Shown here piece by piece: positions 42,449-51,707 of a stretch of 64,000 nt of DNA. The translations under genes and the position numbers were made by a program. This DNA comes from Candidatus Zhuqueibacterota bacterium. Lineage in GTDB: Bacteria; Zhuqueibacterota; Zhuqueibacteria; Zhuqueibacterales; Zhuqueibacteraceae. Each line of letters starts with the position of its first letter. Positions within the stretch are counted from its first letter, which is position 1. Below the pieces are notes generated by a model that worked only from the letters and a program-made list of their open reading frames with translations, had not been told where the DNA came from and ran no database searches. The stretch is taken from assembly GCA_022616415.1 (NCBI GenBank), contig JAKEEU010000011.1, positions 17,745-81,744 on the forward strand, given 5' to 3'.

Positions 42449-45004
42449 TTACGGCCACCACTTGGCGGTATCGACAATAGCGCGGGCGGTTTCGCGTAGG
42501 ACTCGCCCATGCGGGTCTTGCTCGGCAATGACGGGGAGCAGCGCTTGTATGGCGTGGAGAAGTTGTGGCCGCTTGGTGCGTGCAAAGGCCCGCAACGTTG
42601 CCGACAGTTCTTCAAACTCAGATCTTTGGGTTGAACGGCACACGGCTGACCAGCGCGCGGCAAGGTTGGACAACGCGGCAATGCTCTTATCACGATGACA
42701 TAATGTTCTCGCCATTTGGAGCACTTCACCCAACAAGTTCTCCGGCAACCGTGGCGCAATTTCCACCAAAACTTCAACGCGAGACCCTTCATCAGAAATG
42801 GCGCGGGCTGCCGACAACGCTTCCTCTAACACCTCCGCCTGCTCACGCTCCGGCAAGAGCGGTGCTAATTCCCCTAAAGCATTGACGCGAGACTTTTTAT
42901 CAGAAATCGCGCGGGCTACCGACAACGTTTCCTCTAACACCTCCGCCTGCTCACGCTTGGGCAAGTGCGGCACTAATGCCGTCAAAGCTTCTGTGCGATA
43001 CTTTTCATCAGGAATTTCACGGACCGCAGACAAAACTTCCCCGAACACCTCCACCCGCTCACGCTCTGACAAGCGCGGCGCTATTTTCATCAAAACTACG
43101 GCGCGAAAACATTTATCACTAATCGTATTATCACTAATCGTGCGAGCGGCCAACAACGCTTCCCTTAATATCTCCACCTGCACACGCTCCGGAAAGCGCG
43201 CCGCTAATTCACTCAAAACTTGGGCGCGATACCCTTCATCAGAAATCGCGCGGGCTGTCGACAACGCTTCTCCTAATAGGCTCTCCGGCAAGAGCGTCGC
43301 TAATTCATCTAAAACAACAGCACGATGCCCCTCATCAGAAATCGCGCGGACCTCCGACAGTACTTCCCATAGCACCTCCTCCTGCTCACGTTCCGGCAAC
43401 TGCGGCGCTATTTCCATTAAAATGCGCTCGCGATCGCCTACATAATAAGAATCCATCGCGCGGGCCGCCGACAATGCTTCTTGTAACACTTCTGCCTGCT
43501 CACGCTCCGGCAACCGCGGCGCTAATTTCCCCAAAACTTCGGCGCGATACCCTTCAGTAGAAATAGTGCGGGCTAGCGCCAACGCTTCCCCTAACAGGCT
43601 TTCCGGCAGCCGCGGCGCTAACTCTCCCAAAACGTCGGTGCCATCCTCCTCATAAGAAATCGCGCGGACTGCCGACAGCGCTTCTACTAACACGTCTGTC
43701 TGTTCATGCTCCTCCAAGCGCGGCGCTAATTCTCCCAAAACTTTGGCGCGATCTCCTTCATCAGAAATCGCGCGGGCCGCCGACAACGCCTCCACTAACA
43801 CCTTCACCTGTTCATGCTCCGACAACTGCGGCGCTAATTCTCTTAAAGCTTCGGCGCGAAACCTTTTATTAAAAATTGCGCGGGCCGCCGACAATGCTTC
43901 TTGTAACACTTCTGCCTGCTCACGCTCCGGCAACCGCGGCGCTAATTTCCCCAACACTTCGGCGCGATACCCTTCATCAGAAATCGCGCGAGCTGCCGAC
44001 AACGCTTCCCCGAACAGGCTCTCCGGCAAGCGTGATGCTAATGCTACCAAAACTTTTGTGCGAGCATCTTCAAAAAAAAACGTGTGGGATGCTGACAACG
44101 CTTCTTTTAATAGGCTCTCAGGCAGCCACGGCGCTAATGCCTCCAAAGCATTGGCGCGAGACACTTCATCAGAAATCGCACGGGCTGCTAATAACGCATC
44201 CTCTATCAGATGCTCCGGCAACTGCGGCGCTAATTTCTCCAAAATGTTGGCGCGAGAATTTTCATCAGAAATCGCAAGGGTCGCCGACAACGCTTCTTTT
44301 AGCACGTCTGCATGCTCATGCTCCGACAACCGTGGCGCTAATTTCCCCAAAACGATGGCGCGAGATCTTTTATCAACAATCGCACGGGCAACCGACAACG
44401 CTTCCCCTAACACCTCCACTTGCTCACATTCCGACAGCCACGGTGCTAATTCGCCCAAAACTTCAGCGCGTGATCTGTTATCAACAATCGCACGGGCTAC
44501 CAATAACGCTTCCCCTAACACCCTTGCCTGCTCACGATCTGACAACCGCAACGCTAACTTCCCCAAAACGTTTGCACGAGACCTTGGAGCAGAAATCGCG
44601 CGGGCTGCCGACAATGCTTCCCCTAACAGACTCTCCGGCAACCGCGGCGCTAATTCCCTCAAAACTCTGACGCGAGATTTTTCATCAGAAATCGCGCCGG
44701 ACACCGACAACGCTTCTCCCAACAGACTCTCTGGCAACCGCGGCGCTAATTCCCTCAAAACTCTGGCGCGAGATTTTTCATCAGAAATCGCACGTGCCAC
44801 CACCAGTGCTTCGCTCATAATGGCATGCGATTCTGAAGGATGAAATTCAGCGATTGCCGCGAGGCATTCTGCCCGATCATCTGAAACTGGTTTTTGTCGG
44901 GCCATGACCAATCCCAGCGCCGGGCTGATCACGCCTGCTTTCACACATGCAACCAGCAAGTCTTTTAAGATATTTGCGCTTAAAGAAGTAACACTGGCAA
45001 ACAC
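42449..45004 (-). CDS. 21-repeat alpha-helical protein, probably the sensor half of the upstream NACHT ATPase
   Basis: 851 residues from GTG 45004. After about 55 residues come 21 tandem units of 32 or 36 residues, consensus LPEx(REQA)xVLxEALSxARAISD, then (E)xxRAxVLxELAPR, two helices each, HEAT/TPR-like. A conserved tail of about 65 residues ends in RETARAIVDTAKWWP. The frame begins 25 bases inside the NACHT gene's 3' end, in another frame. The N-terminal sequence (FASVTSLSANILKDLLVACV) reads as a natural continuation of that protein. Likely the ligand-sensing superhelix of a STAND receptor. Confidence 0.8.
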   Translation of the reverse strand: MFASVTSLSANILKDLLVACVKAGVISPALGLVMARQKPVSDDRAECLAAIAEFHPSESHAIMSEALVVARAISDEKSRARVLRELAPRLPESLLGEALSVSGAISDEKSRVRVLRELAPRLPESLLGEALSAARAISAPRSRANVLGKLALRLSDREQARVLGEALLVARAIVDNRSRAEVLGELAPWLSECEQVEVLGEALSVARAIVDKRSRAIVLGKLAPRLSEHEHADVLKEALSATLAISDENSRANILEKLAPQLPEHLIEDALLAARAISDEVSRANALEALAPWLPESLLKEALSASHTFFFEDARTKVLVALASRLPESLFGEALSAARAISDEGYRAEVLGKLAPRLPEREQAEVLQEALSAARAIFNKRFRAEALRELAPQLSEHEQVKVLVEALSAARAISDEGDRAKVLGELAPRLEEHEQTDVLVEALSAVRAISYEEDGTDVLGELAPRLPESLLGEALALARTISTEGYRAEVLGKLAPRLPEREQAEVLQEALSAARAMDSYYVGDRERILMEIAPQLPEREQEEVLWEVLSEVRAISDEGHRAVVLDELATLLPESLLGEALSTARAISDEGYRAQVLSELAARFPERVQVEILREALLAARTISDNTISDKCFRAVVLMKIAPRLSERERVEVFGEVLSAVREIPDEKYRTEALTALVPHLPKREQAEVLEETLSVARAISDKKSRVNALGELAPLLPEREQAEVLEEALSAARAISDEGSRVEVLVEIAPRLPENLLGEVLQMARTLCHRDKSIAALSNLAARWSAVCRSTQRSEFEELSATLRAFARTKRPQLLHAIQALLPVIAEQDPHGRVLRETARAIVDTAKWWP

Positions 45005-46530
45005 AGCGCAACGCGAATTTGTTGGCCCAATGCGGCTGGGCCTTCGGCTTCAGCTTTTTGCCAGGCACGATCGGCATCATTGAGAAAGCCGGCCGGGGTG
45101 CCTTCCAGCCATTCCCACGCGCGCAGCCAGCCTTCGCAGATCAACGCATAAAAATCAGTTGTCAGCGCCTTGGTTTGCGCGAGATGGGCAGCATAATATT
45201 GCACCACATAGGCCGGAGCGTTCTTGGGAAGAAGAGTTTTATTTTCGAGGCCGGTGAGGGTGTCGCGTCCATATTGCAGGAACCGGGCTTGCCATGCTTC
45301 GCACTCGCGGTTGGTGAGCTTTCCCGCAAAATATTCAGCCAAACGCGGATGGCTGAAGACATAGCCGCTGGCGAGGCCGTCGCCGATGATAAAACGGTTC
45401 ACCGCGGCCGCCGCTTCATCGAGCAGGCCGCTGTCTTCAAAAATGTCCGGCGCCAGCGCCAACACGTCATCCTTTTTGAGCGGGCCTAATGCGGCAGCGC
45501 ACAGGTTCAGGAGGCCGCGCACGGTTTTGTCCTGCAGGGGTTTGGCCGCGCCCCAGAGTTTTTGCTGTTCTTCAAACCAGCGTTTGAAATAGGCCTCCAA
45601 GCCGGGTTGCAGTTTGGCCAAATCATCCGGCGTCAAGGTCGCGGCTTGAGCGCCTTGCGGGAGCAGGGCTTCAACATACAACCGCACCAGCAGCGGGTCG
45701 CCTTCGCTCAGCTCATACAGCCGGCTGATGAGGTCGATTTTCGTCGCCAGCACGTCCAACGGATTTCCCATCTGGCTGAGGACGTCACGCACACCATCGC
45801 GATCAAGCCCCGCCAAAGAAATGCGTTTGGCGCGGTTGGGCATTTCCCATCCCAAACGATTGAGCCAGGCAGTTTCATCTTTGTCCAACGCCAGCGACCG
45901 GGCCGCGACGATCACGCGTAAATGGCCGGGTGCTACAGTTGGAAACAAATCCGCGCCCGCTTCCCAGCCGGCGGCTTCGTCGAGTCCATCCATCACCACC
46001 AGCACGCGGCCGCCATTGGGCGGGGTGCGCCGGAGATAATCGCTGAACACGCCGCGATACTGCTGCGCATCCGCTACGCGGCCTGGGGTGACTTTTTCGC
46101 CATAGACATGCGCCATGCGTGCCGCGAGCGAGGCGAAGACCACGGTTTCGAGATTGGTATTGAACCGGATGCTGATGGGGAAATACACGACGTGTACGGC
46201 CTCGGCGCCGGTTACAGGCCGAGAAGCGAGGCATGTGACCCAATGCGCGAGCAAGGCCGATTTGCCCCGACCTGCTGGCGCAATGAGAGAGGCATAAGGC
46301 GGGGCTGCCGGATCATCCAGCCAAGCATCGAGGGCGGCTAAATCGGAGGCGCGTCCACCGAAAGGCGCCGGGTGATCTTTGGCGCCGAGGTAGTATTCGA
46401 GAAAATTTTGCACGCGACTGTCGTAGCGCGTCGGGAGCTCATCGAGACCGCGGGTGAGGTTGATGGTGATCTTGTCGCGCCCGACGACATCACCGGCGAT
46501 TGAGAGGTCGCGTTGTGCTTTGAGATTCAT
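44980..46530 (-). CDS. NACHT-type STAND ATPase with N-terminal GDVVGRDK motif
   Basis: 516 residues. The N-terminal tag GDVVGRDKI (residues 13-21) is shared with three neighbours. The P-loop is APAGRGKS (84-91) and Walker B VLVVMDGLDEA (176-186), whose DGLDE form is typical of NACHT. A winged-helix-like region follows to about 400. The C-terminus stops abruptly at GQQIRVALCLPVLLL, where the next frame takes over. The start overlaps the upstream NB-ARC gene's stop by 4 bases. A ligand-gated oligomerising switch is expected; no effector domain is fused, so it may recruit one through the tag. Confidence 0.8.
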   Translation of the reverse strand: MNLKAQRDLSIAGDVVGRDKITINLTRGLDELPTRYDSRVQNFLEYYLGAKDHPAPFGGRASDLAALDAWLDDPAAPPYASLIAPAGRGKSALLAHWVTCLASRPVTGAEAVHVVYFPISIRFNTNLETVVFASLAARMAHVYGEKVTPGRVADAQQYRGVFSDYLRRTPPNGGRVLVVMDGLDEAAGWEAGADLFPTVAPGHLRVIVAARSLALDKDETAWLNRLGWEMPNRAKRISLAGLDRDGVRDVLSQMGNPLDVLATKIDLISRLYELSEGDPLLVRLYVEALLPQGAQAATLTPDDLAKLQPGLEAYFKRWFEEQQKLWGAAKPLQDKTVRGLLNLCAAALGPLKKDDVLALAPDIFEDSGLLDEAAAAVNRFIIGDGLASGYVFSHPRLAEYFAGKLTNRECEAWQARFLQYGRDTLTGLENKTLLPKNAPAYVVQYYAAHLAQTKALTTDFYALICEGWLRAWEWLEGTPAGFLNDADRAWQKAEAEGPAALGQQIRVALCLPVLLL

Positions 46531-48710
46531 TTTTGTGAAGCACTCCGTTGAAGCTCTCTTATCTTATCCAATTGCTTGCGGGCGTTATCAAGATCTGGAC
46601 TTCCCAACGCATCAAATATCGCCACTGCTTGGCCGAGAAGCTGCTCTGCCTCGGCCAGCCTCGTCTGTTTTTCATAAACGTTTGCAACGTCACAAAGCGC
46701 CCACGCCAGCCCGACCGGCTCCCCAATCTCCTCAAAGATCGCTTGGCCGCGTTCGTAATACTCCAGTGCCTCGTCCCACACGCCTTTGTTCATGTAGATG
46801 TCTCCGATGTTGCTGAGCGCCCTCGCCAGCCCGCCCCGATCACCGATCTCTTGCCGGATCGCCCGGCTGCGCTCGCAGCACTCTAGCGCCTCATCCCACA
46901 AGCCTTTTTTCCGGTAGAAGTACCCGATGTTGTTGAGCGACTGTGCCAGCCCGCCCCGATCACCGATCTCTTCCCGGATCGCGCGGCTGCGCTCGTGGTA
47001 ATCTAGCGCTTCATCCCACAGGCCTTTTTTCATATAGTTGCCTCCGATGTCGTTGAGCGACTGTGCCAGCCCGCCCCGATCACCGATCTCTTCCCGGATC
47101 GCCCGACTGCGCTCGTAGTAATCTAGCGCTTCATCAAACAAGCCTTTGTAGTGGTGGATGCCCCCAATACCGTTGAATGCCGCCGCCAACCCAGCCCGGT
47201 CGCCAATCTCCTCACAGATCGCTCGGCTGCGCTCATAGTACTCTAGCGCCTTATTCCATTCGCCTTTGTCGTCGTATGAGTGGCCGATCTCGTATAGTAA
47301 CACTGCCTCAAGTGTTCGTTCGCCCTGCTCGAACGCCACTTCTAATCCAACCTGTGTCCAGCGTATTTTTTCGTTCCAAAGTCCACGTCGGGTGAGGAAA
47401 GTGCGCAACGCTCGTTCATAGTCCAGCACCATCTGTTTATCTTTTGACATCAAGGATATCCAATCAAACCCACCGCGTATCTGCCCTATCTCCATTTCAA
47501 CCGCTTGCCAATTCTTCTCCGCGTTTGTTTGTGCTAAATTCAGGTAATAGTTGGCGTGTACCTCGCGTGCTGTTGCGGCTTGACCTTGCTTCTCAAGCAA
47601 GCTCTCGGCAAAGTCGGCGAGAGTTGTGTGCAAGTTGTATCGCCCACCATCCACCGGTTCAACGAGCGCACGGCCAACAAGTGCCACCATTGTCTTTTGA
47701 GCGGGACGAAGTTCCGTCCCCCACATAGCAGCGGCGGCTTCAATCGAAAAAGTGAGCGGCTTGCCGCCAAACACCCCCAACAAGCGAAACGCGCGTTTGG
47801 TTGCCTCATCCGGCAGACGGTCGTAACTCATGGCGAGGATGGCACGCAACGAAGGTTCGGTCGTTGCCAATCCCGGCCTTTTTTCTGCGCCGGCCAATTT
47901 GAGTCGTGCCTCGCGATCTTTCAATTCGGATAGCGCGCCTGCAACGCCCAATCCAGTTTCCCATTCGGCGGCAAGCATCTGTCCAGCGAGCGTGAGTGCC
48001 AACGGCAGACCATCCAGTACAGTTGCCAGTTCATTCGCGGCTTTTTCATCAACAGTCACGGCTTCCGGCGCAAGTTCGCGCAGCAAATTTAGCGAGGCGG
48101 CGTCGGTTAGTGTCTCGACTCGGACAGCCTCGTGGCCAGCCAGTTTGCGAGCAATTTCGTTGTCACGGGTGGTGATCAACGCGCGACATCGAGGGCCACC
48201 CACAAGAAAATAGCGTGCGGGCTCGGCATGCCAAACGTCGTCTACAATTAGAAGCGCTTTCTTGTCGTGCAATAGCGTAGAAAGCCGGCGTGAGCGCGTT
48301 TCGGGAGAATCGAATTGGGCAAATTCCTCACCAAGCTGCGTACCCCATTCGGCGAGAAGGGACATCACCTCCGGCTCCGGCCCAAGCCCAGCCCACAGCG
48401 TTCCCTCAGGCAGCGCCGTTTCTACTTCGGGATGATTCGCGAGCGCAGCAGCCAGCGTGGTCTTGCCAATACCGCCCATGCCTTTGAGCGCGGTTAAGGC
48501 ATTCGGGCCAGCGCCCTCCTCGCCCAACTTCAGCGCGGCAATCAATTCTCGCAATACCTCGTCGCGACCGATAAAAACTCGCGGCGCCGGCGGGGCCATG
48601 CGCGGAGCGGGGCGCTCTTTCTTTTCGCCGTACTGATAAATGTTGGTGATTTTATCGCGACCAACGACATCGCCGACGATTGAGATGTCACCTTGTGCTT
48701 TGAGATTCAT
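46527..48710 (-). CDS. NB-ARC/TPR STAND protein, paralogue 1
   Basis: 727 residues. Tag GDVVGRDKI (13-21). NB-ARC-type NTPase: GMGGIGKTTL (77-86), LLIVDDVW (153-160), ITTRDNEIA sensor, GLPLALTLAGQ, and a winged-helix part. From about 470, six TPR units of 40 residues (consensus GLWDEALDYYERSRAI, EEIGDRGGLAQSLN, NIG). Such proteins sense a ligand through TPRs and signal by oligomerising. ATG 48710 overlaps the preceding stop by 4 bases. The gene is a tandem duplicate of its neighbour. Confidence 0.85.
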   Translation of the reverse strand: MNLKAQGDISIVGDVVGRDKITNIYQYGEKKERPAPRMAPPAPRVFIGRDEVLRELIAALKLGEEGAGPNALTALKGMGGIGKTTLAAALANHPEVETALPEGTLWAGLGPEPEVMSLLAEWGTQLGEEFAQFDSPETRSRRLSTLLHDKKALLIVDDVWHAEPARYFLVGGPRCRALITTRDNEIARKLAGHEAVRVETLTDAASLNLLRELAPEAVTVDEKAANELATVLDGLPLALTLAGQMLAAEWETGLGVAGALSELKDREARLKLAGAEKRPGLATTEPSLRAILAMSYDRLPDEATKRAFRLLGVFGGKPLTFSIEAAAAMWGTELRPAQKTMVALVGRALVEPVDGGRYNLHTTLADFAESLLEKQGQAATAREVHANYYLNLAQTNAEKNWQAVEMEIGQIRGGFDWISLMSKDKQMVLDYERALRTFLTRRGLWNEKIRWTQVGLEVAFEQGERTLEAVLLYEIGHSYDDKGEWNKALEYYERSRAICEEIGDRAGLAAAFNGIGGIHHYKGLFDEALDYYERSRAIREEIGDRGGLAQSLNDIGGNYMKKGLWDEALDYHERSRAIREEIGDRGGLAQSLNNIGYFYRKKGLWDEALECCERSRAIRQEIGDRGGLARALSNIGDIYMNKGVWDEALEYYERGQAIFEEIGEPVGLAWALCDVANVYEKQTRLAEAEQLLGQAVAIFDALGSPDLDNARKQLDKIRELQRSASQK

Positions 48711-50776
48711 TTTTGTGAAGCAATCCGTTGAAGCTCTCTCACCTTATCCAATTGCTTGCGAGCATTGTCAAATTCCGGACTTCCTAACTCTTCAAATATC
48801 GCCACTGCTTGAGTGAGAACCTGCTCTGCATCGGCGAGTCGTGTCTGTTTTTCGTAAACGTCGCCTATGTTCTTAAGCGCCCACGCCAGCCCAACCCGTT
48901 CGCCGACCTCTTCTCGGATCCCACGGCTGCGATCGTAGTACTGTAGCGCCTCGTTCCACAAGCCTTTGTTCTTGTAGATGCCCCCGATGCTCTGGAGCGT
49001 CACCGCCAGCCCAGTCCGGTCGCCGATCTCTTCCCGGATCGCATGGCTGCGCTCGTAGTGCCCTAACGCCTCGTCCCACAAGCCTTTTTTGTTGCAGATA
49101 TACCCGATGTGGTTGAGCGAATATGCCAGCCCGGCCCGGTCGCCGATCTCTTCATAGATCGCCCGGCTGCGCTCTTGGTACTCCAGCGCCTCGTCCCACA
49201 AGCCTTTGTTATAGTAGATAATCCCGATGTAGTGGAGCGACTGTGCCAGCCCGGCCCGATCTCCGATCTCTTCATAGATCGCCTGACTACGCTGACAATA
49301 CCCCATCGCCTCGTTCCATGCACCTTTGCGATTGTGGATGTACCCGATGTCGTTGAACAATTTAGCTTCAGTACTTCTATCGTTCAATGATTGAGCTGGG
49401 CTTAACGCGTGCTTAGCCCACTGCATCCATTCATTCCACAACCCCCGGCGATTAAAAAAGATGCTCATCGCCCGATAGTAAGCGAGCACCATCAACTTAT
49501 CCGTTAGTCTATCCGCTGACTGGAACCCCCTCCGTATCTGCCCCATCTCCATTTCAACCGCTTGCCAATTCTTCTCCGCGTTCTTCCGCGCAAATTCCAA
49601 ATAGTAGTTGGCGTGTGTTTCGAGTGCAAGCACTGCCTCGCCATGTTCTTCAAGCAAGCTCTCGGCAAAGTCGGCCAGAGTTGTGTGCAAGGTGTATCGC
49701 CCCCCATCCACCGGTTCAACGAGCGCACGGCCAACAAGCGCTACCATTGTTTTTTGAGCCGGGCGAAGCTCCATCTCCCACATCGCAGCAGCGGCGTCAA
49801 TCGAAAAAGTGAGCGGCTTGCCGCTAAACACGCCCAACAAGCGAAATGCGCGTTTGGTTGCCTCATCGGGCAAGCGGTCGTAACTCATGGCGAGGATAGC
49901 TCGCAACGAGGGTTCGGTAGTTGCCAAGCCCGGTCTTTTTTCTGCGCCGGCCAATTTGAGTCGGGCCTCGCGATCTTTCAGCTCGGAGAGCGCGCCTGCA
50001 ACTCCCAATCCAGCTTCCCATTCAGCGGCAAGCATCTGTCCGGCGAGGGTGATCGCCAACGGCAGGCCGTCCAGTACAGTTGCCAGTTCATTCGCGGCTT
50101 TTTCATCAGCCTCCACGGCTTCTGGCGCAAGTTCGCGGAGCAGATTTAGCGAGGCGGCATTGGTTAGGGTCTCGACTCGTATAGCCTCATGACCAGCCAA
50201 TTTGCGCGCAATTTCGTTGTCACGGGTGGTGATCAACGTGCGACATCGAGGGCCGCCCACGCGAAAATAACTTGCTGCCTCAGCTTGCCAAACGTCGTCT
50301 ACAACGAGAAGCACTTTCTTATCGTGCAACAGCGTAGAAAGACGGCGCGAACGCTTTTCGGGAGAATCGAATTGGGCAAAGTCCTCACCAAGCTGCGTAC
50401 CCCATTCGGCGAGAAGGGACATAACCTCCGGTTCCGGCCCAAGCCCAGCCCACAATGTTCCCTCAGGTAGCGCCGTTTCCACTTCGGGATGATTTGCGAG
50501 CGCCGCAGCCAGTGTGGTCTTGCCAATGCCGCCCATGCCTTTGAGTGCGATTAAGGCAATCGGGCCAGCGCCATCCTCGCCCAATTTCAGTGCGGCAATC
50601 AATTCGCGCAACACTCCTTCGCGCCCAATAAAAACTCGCGGCGCTGGCGGGGCCATGCGAGGGATGGGGCGTTCTTTCTTTTCGCCGTACTGGTGAATGT
50701 GGGTGATTTTGTCGCGACCGACGACATCGGCGCCAATCGAGACATCACCTTTGGCGTTGATATCCACGGAGCTCAT
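48707..50776 (-). CDS. NB-ARC/TPR STAND protein, paralogue 2
   Basis: 689 residues from ATG 50776 (MSSVDINAKGD); the frame is open to 50818 but only through a TTG. Tag DVVGRDKI (17-24). The NTPase part is nearly identical to paralogue 1 (GMGGIGKTTL, LLVVDDVW, LITTRDNEIA). The segment between the NTPase and the TPRs diverges strongly (LTDKLMVLAYYRAMSIFFNR against LSKDKQ-type sequence). Five 40-residue TPR units follow. Both paralogues end RKQLDKxRELQRxASQK. First STAND gene after the CHAT protease. Confidence 0.85.
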   Translation of the reverse strand: MSSVDINAKGDVSIGADVVGRDKITHIHQYGEKKERPIPRMAPPAPRVFIGREGVLRELIAALKLGEDGAGPIALIALKGMGGIGKTTLAAALANHPEVETALPEGTLWAGLGPEPEVMSLLAEWGTQLGEDFAQFDSPEKRSRRLSTLLHDKKVLLVVDDVWQAEAASYFRVGGPRCRTLITTRDNEIARKLAGHEAIRVETLTNAASLNLLRELAPEAVEADEKAANELATVLDGLPLAITLAGQMLAAEWEAGLGVAGALSELKDREARLKLAGAEKRPGLATTEPSLRAILAMSYDRLPDEATKRAFRLLGVFSGKPLTFSIDAAAAMWEMELRPAQKTMVALVGRALVEPVDGGRYTLHTTLADFAESLLEEHGEAVLALETHANYYLEFARKNAEKNWQAVEMEMGQIRRGFQSADRLTDKLMVLAYYRAMSIFFNRRGLWNEWMQWAKHALSPAQSLNDRSTEAKLFNDIGYIHNRKGAWNEAMGYCQRSQAIYEEIGDRAGLAQSLHYIGIIYYNKGLWDEALEYQERSRAIYEEIGDRAGLAYSLNHIGYICNKKGLWDEALGHYERSHAIREEIGDRTGLAVTLQSIGGIYKNKGLWNEALQYYDRSRGIREEVGERVGLAWALKNIGDVYEKQTRLADAEQVLTQAVAIFEELGSPEFDNARKQLDKVRELQRIASQK

Positions 50777-50820
50777 TCCCTTATAAGTTCGATCTTTGCA
50801 GAAGAGCAAAGATTTCAAAA

Positions 50821-50882
50821 GGCAGAATGATTCTTCGGCAGAATAATTGTTTAATCATTCTGCCGAGAAATTATTCTGCCTG
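50821..50882. repeat. Hairpin of ggcagaat units between CHAT and NB-ARC genes
   Basis: GGCAGAATGATTCTTCGGCAG and AATCATTCTGCCGAGAAATT form interleaved inverted repeats. It separates the protease gene from the receptor genes and could adjust relative expression. No T-run. Confidence 0.55.
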
Positions 50883-50903
50883 CTTGGTTCCGACTTGTCC
50901 GGG

Positions 50904-51650
50904 TTAGGCAAATACAAGTTCTTCCGGATCACATTTGGTCGCTAACAATTTGGGCGTATCTTGCTCATTCAAGCTTTGCATATCGATCTGCACACAGCCT
51001 AAATCAAATGCGGTTTGAACATTCCTGCCAAACCCTAGCGCCTGATAGAAAACAACGGCGAAGTTGATGGCTGCTTCGTCGCCGATGGCTTTGGACATGC
51101 CGATGACGCAATCAATGTGTTTGGCAATTGCCTGCGCTTGTTTTTTGGAATAACACGCGTTGAGCACGACGCAACGGATGTTATCTTTCAGCACGGCAAA
51201 AAGCTGCTCCAAAGCGCGGGTGGGAACGGTTTGGCTTTCGCCGGTTTTGTCTTCCAAGATGATTTCGCTGGCTGCACTGCCATGACCACTGAAATGAACG
51301 ATGTCGGGTTGATGACGCAGCAAATGGCCTTGCAAATCGGAGACGCGCACCGCCCATTCTTGCTCAATGTCAAACTTGTCACGAAATTCCGCTTGTAGAA
51401 GGACTTGCTTAATGCCGCGGATTTCTTCATCCAGTCTGAGGCGAACCGAGTCTTGGGGATTCGCGGCGAGAAATAAAATTTTGATGGGATTGCTGCTTTG
51501 GTTTTGAGAATCTTTCTTCGTGCGGGTTGGGGCGCCGGAAAAATGCTTCGTCACTTTGTCGCGACCGACGACATCGCCTTGAACATTTACCGTGCTGCCA
51601 CTAATGTTTACGCCGCCGCTCTGGTTTGGGGATTTCTTTGATTTGGCCAT
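50904..51650 (-). CDS. CHAT-domain (caspase-like) protease with N-terminal GDVVGRDK motif
   Basis: 248 residues. GGAGGG four bases before the ATG. A short polar N-terminus carries GDVVGRDKV (25-33), the tag of the downstream STAND proteins, followed by a linker and a CHAT domain (about 56-245). The catalytic dyad is visible: His123 in IVHFSGHGS and Cys166 in VVLNACYS. ILFLAANPQDSVRLRLDEEI is the first core strand and helix. CHAT proteases are executioners in several bacterial immunity and suicide systems. It heads the block and is probably the effector that the receptors activate. Confidence 0.88.
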   Translation of the reverse strand: MAKSKKSPNQSGGVNISGSTVNVQGDVVGRDKVTKHFSGAPTRTKKDSQNQSSNPIKILFLAANPQDSVRLRLDEEIRGIKQVLLQAEFRDKFDIEQEWAVRVSDLQGHLLRHQPDIVHFSGHGSAASEIILEDKTGESQTVPTRALEQLFAVLKDNIRCVVLNACYSKKQAQAIAKHIDCVIGMSKAIGDEAAINFAVVFYQALGFGRNVQTAFDLGCVQIDMQSLNEQDTPKLLATKCDPEELVFA

Positions 51651-51707
51651 GATGCCCTCCGGGACTTGTTCTTAAATCAGTAGAAACTACATTTTGACTT
51701 TGCACTT

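Noticed and set aside
42800..44800. CRISPR-like periodic repeats
   Set aside because: The 96/108-base periodicity keeps the reading frame and encodes helical repeats; no unique spacers.
43743..44843. Plus-strand open frame of Arg/Ala/Asn-rich repeats
   Set aside because: Antisense reading of the 21-unit repeat gene; the minus strand gives a regular helical repeat with conserved ends.
44990..45010. Phase-variable tract in the NACHT gene
   Set aside because: The TG run is only two units long, too short for typical slipped-strand switching; mutation or sequencing error is likelier.
46740..47270. 120-base periodic repeats resembling an array
   Set aside because: In-frame TPR-coding units of the NB-ARC protein; the same holds at 48,870-49,330.
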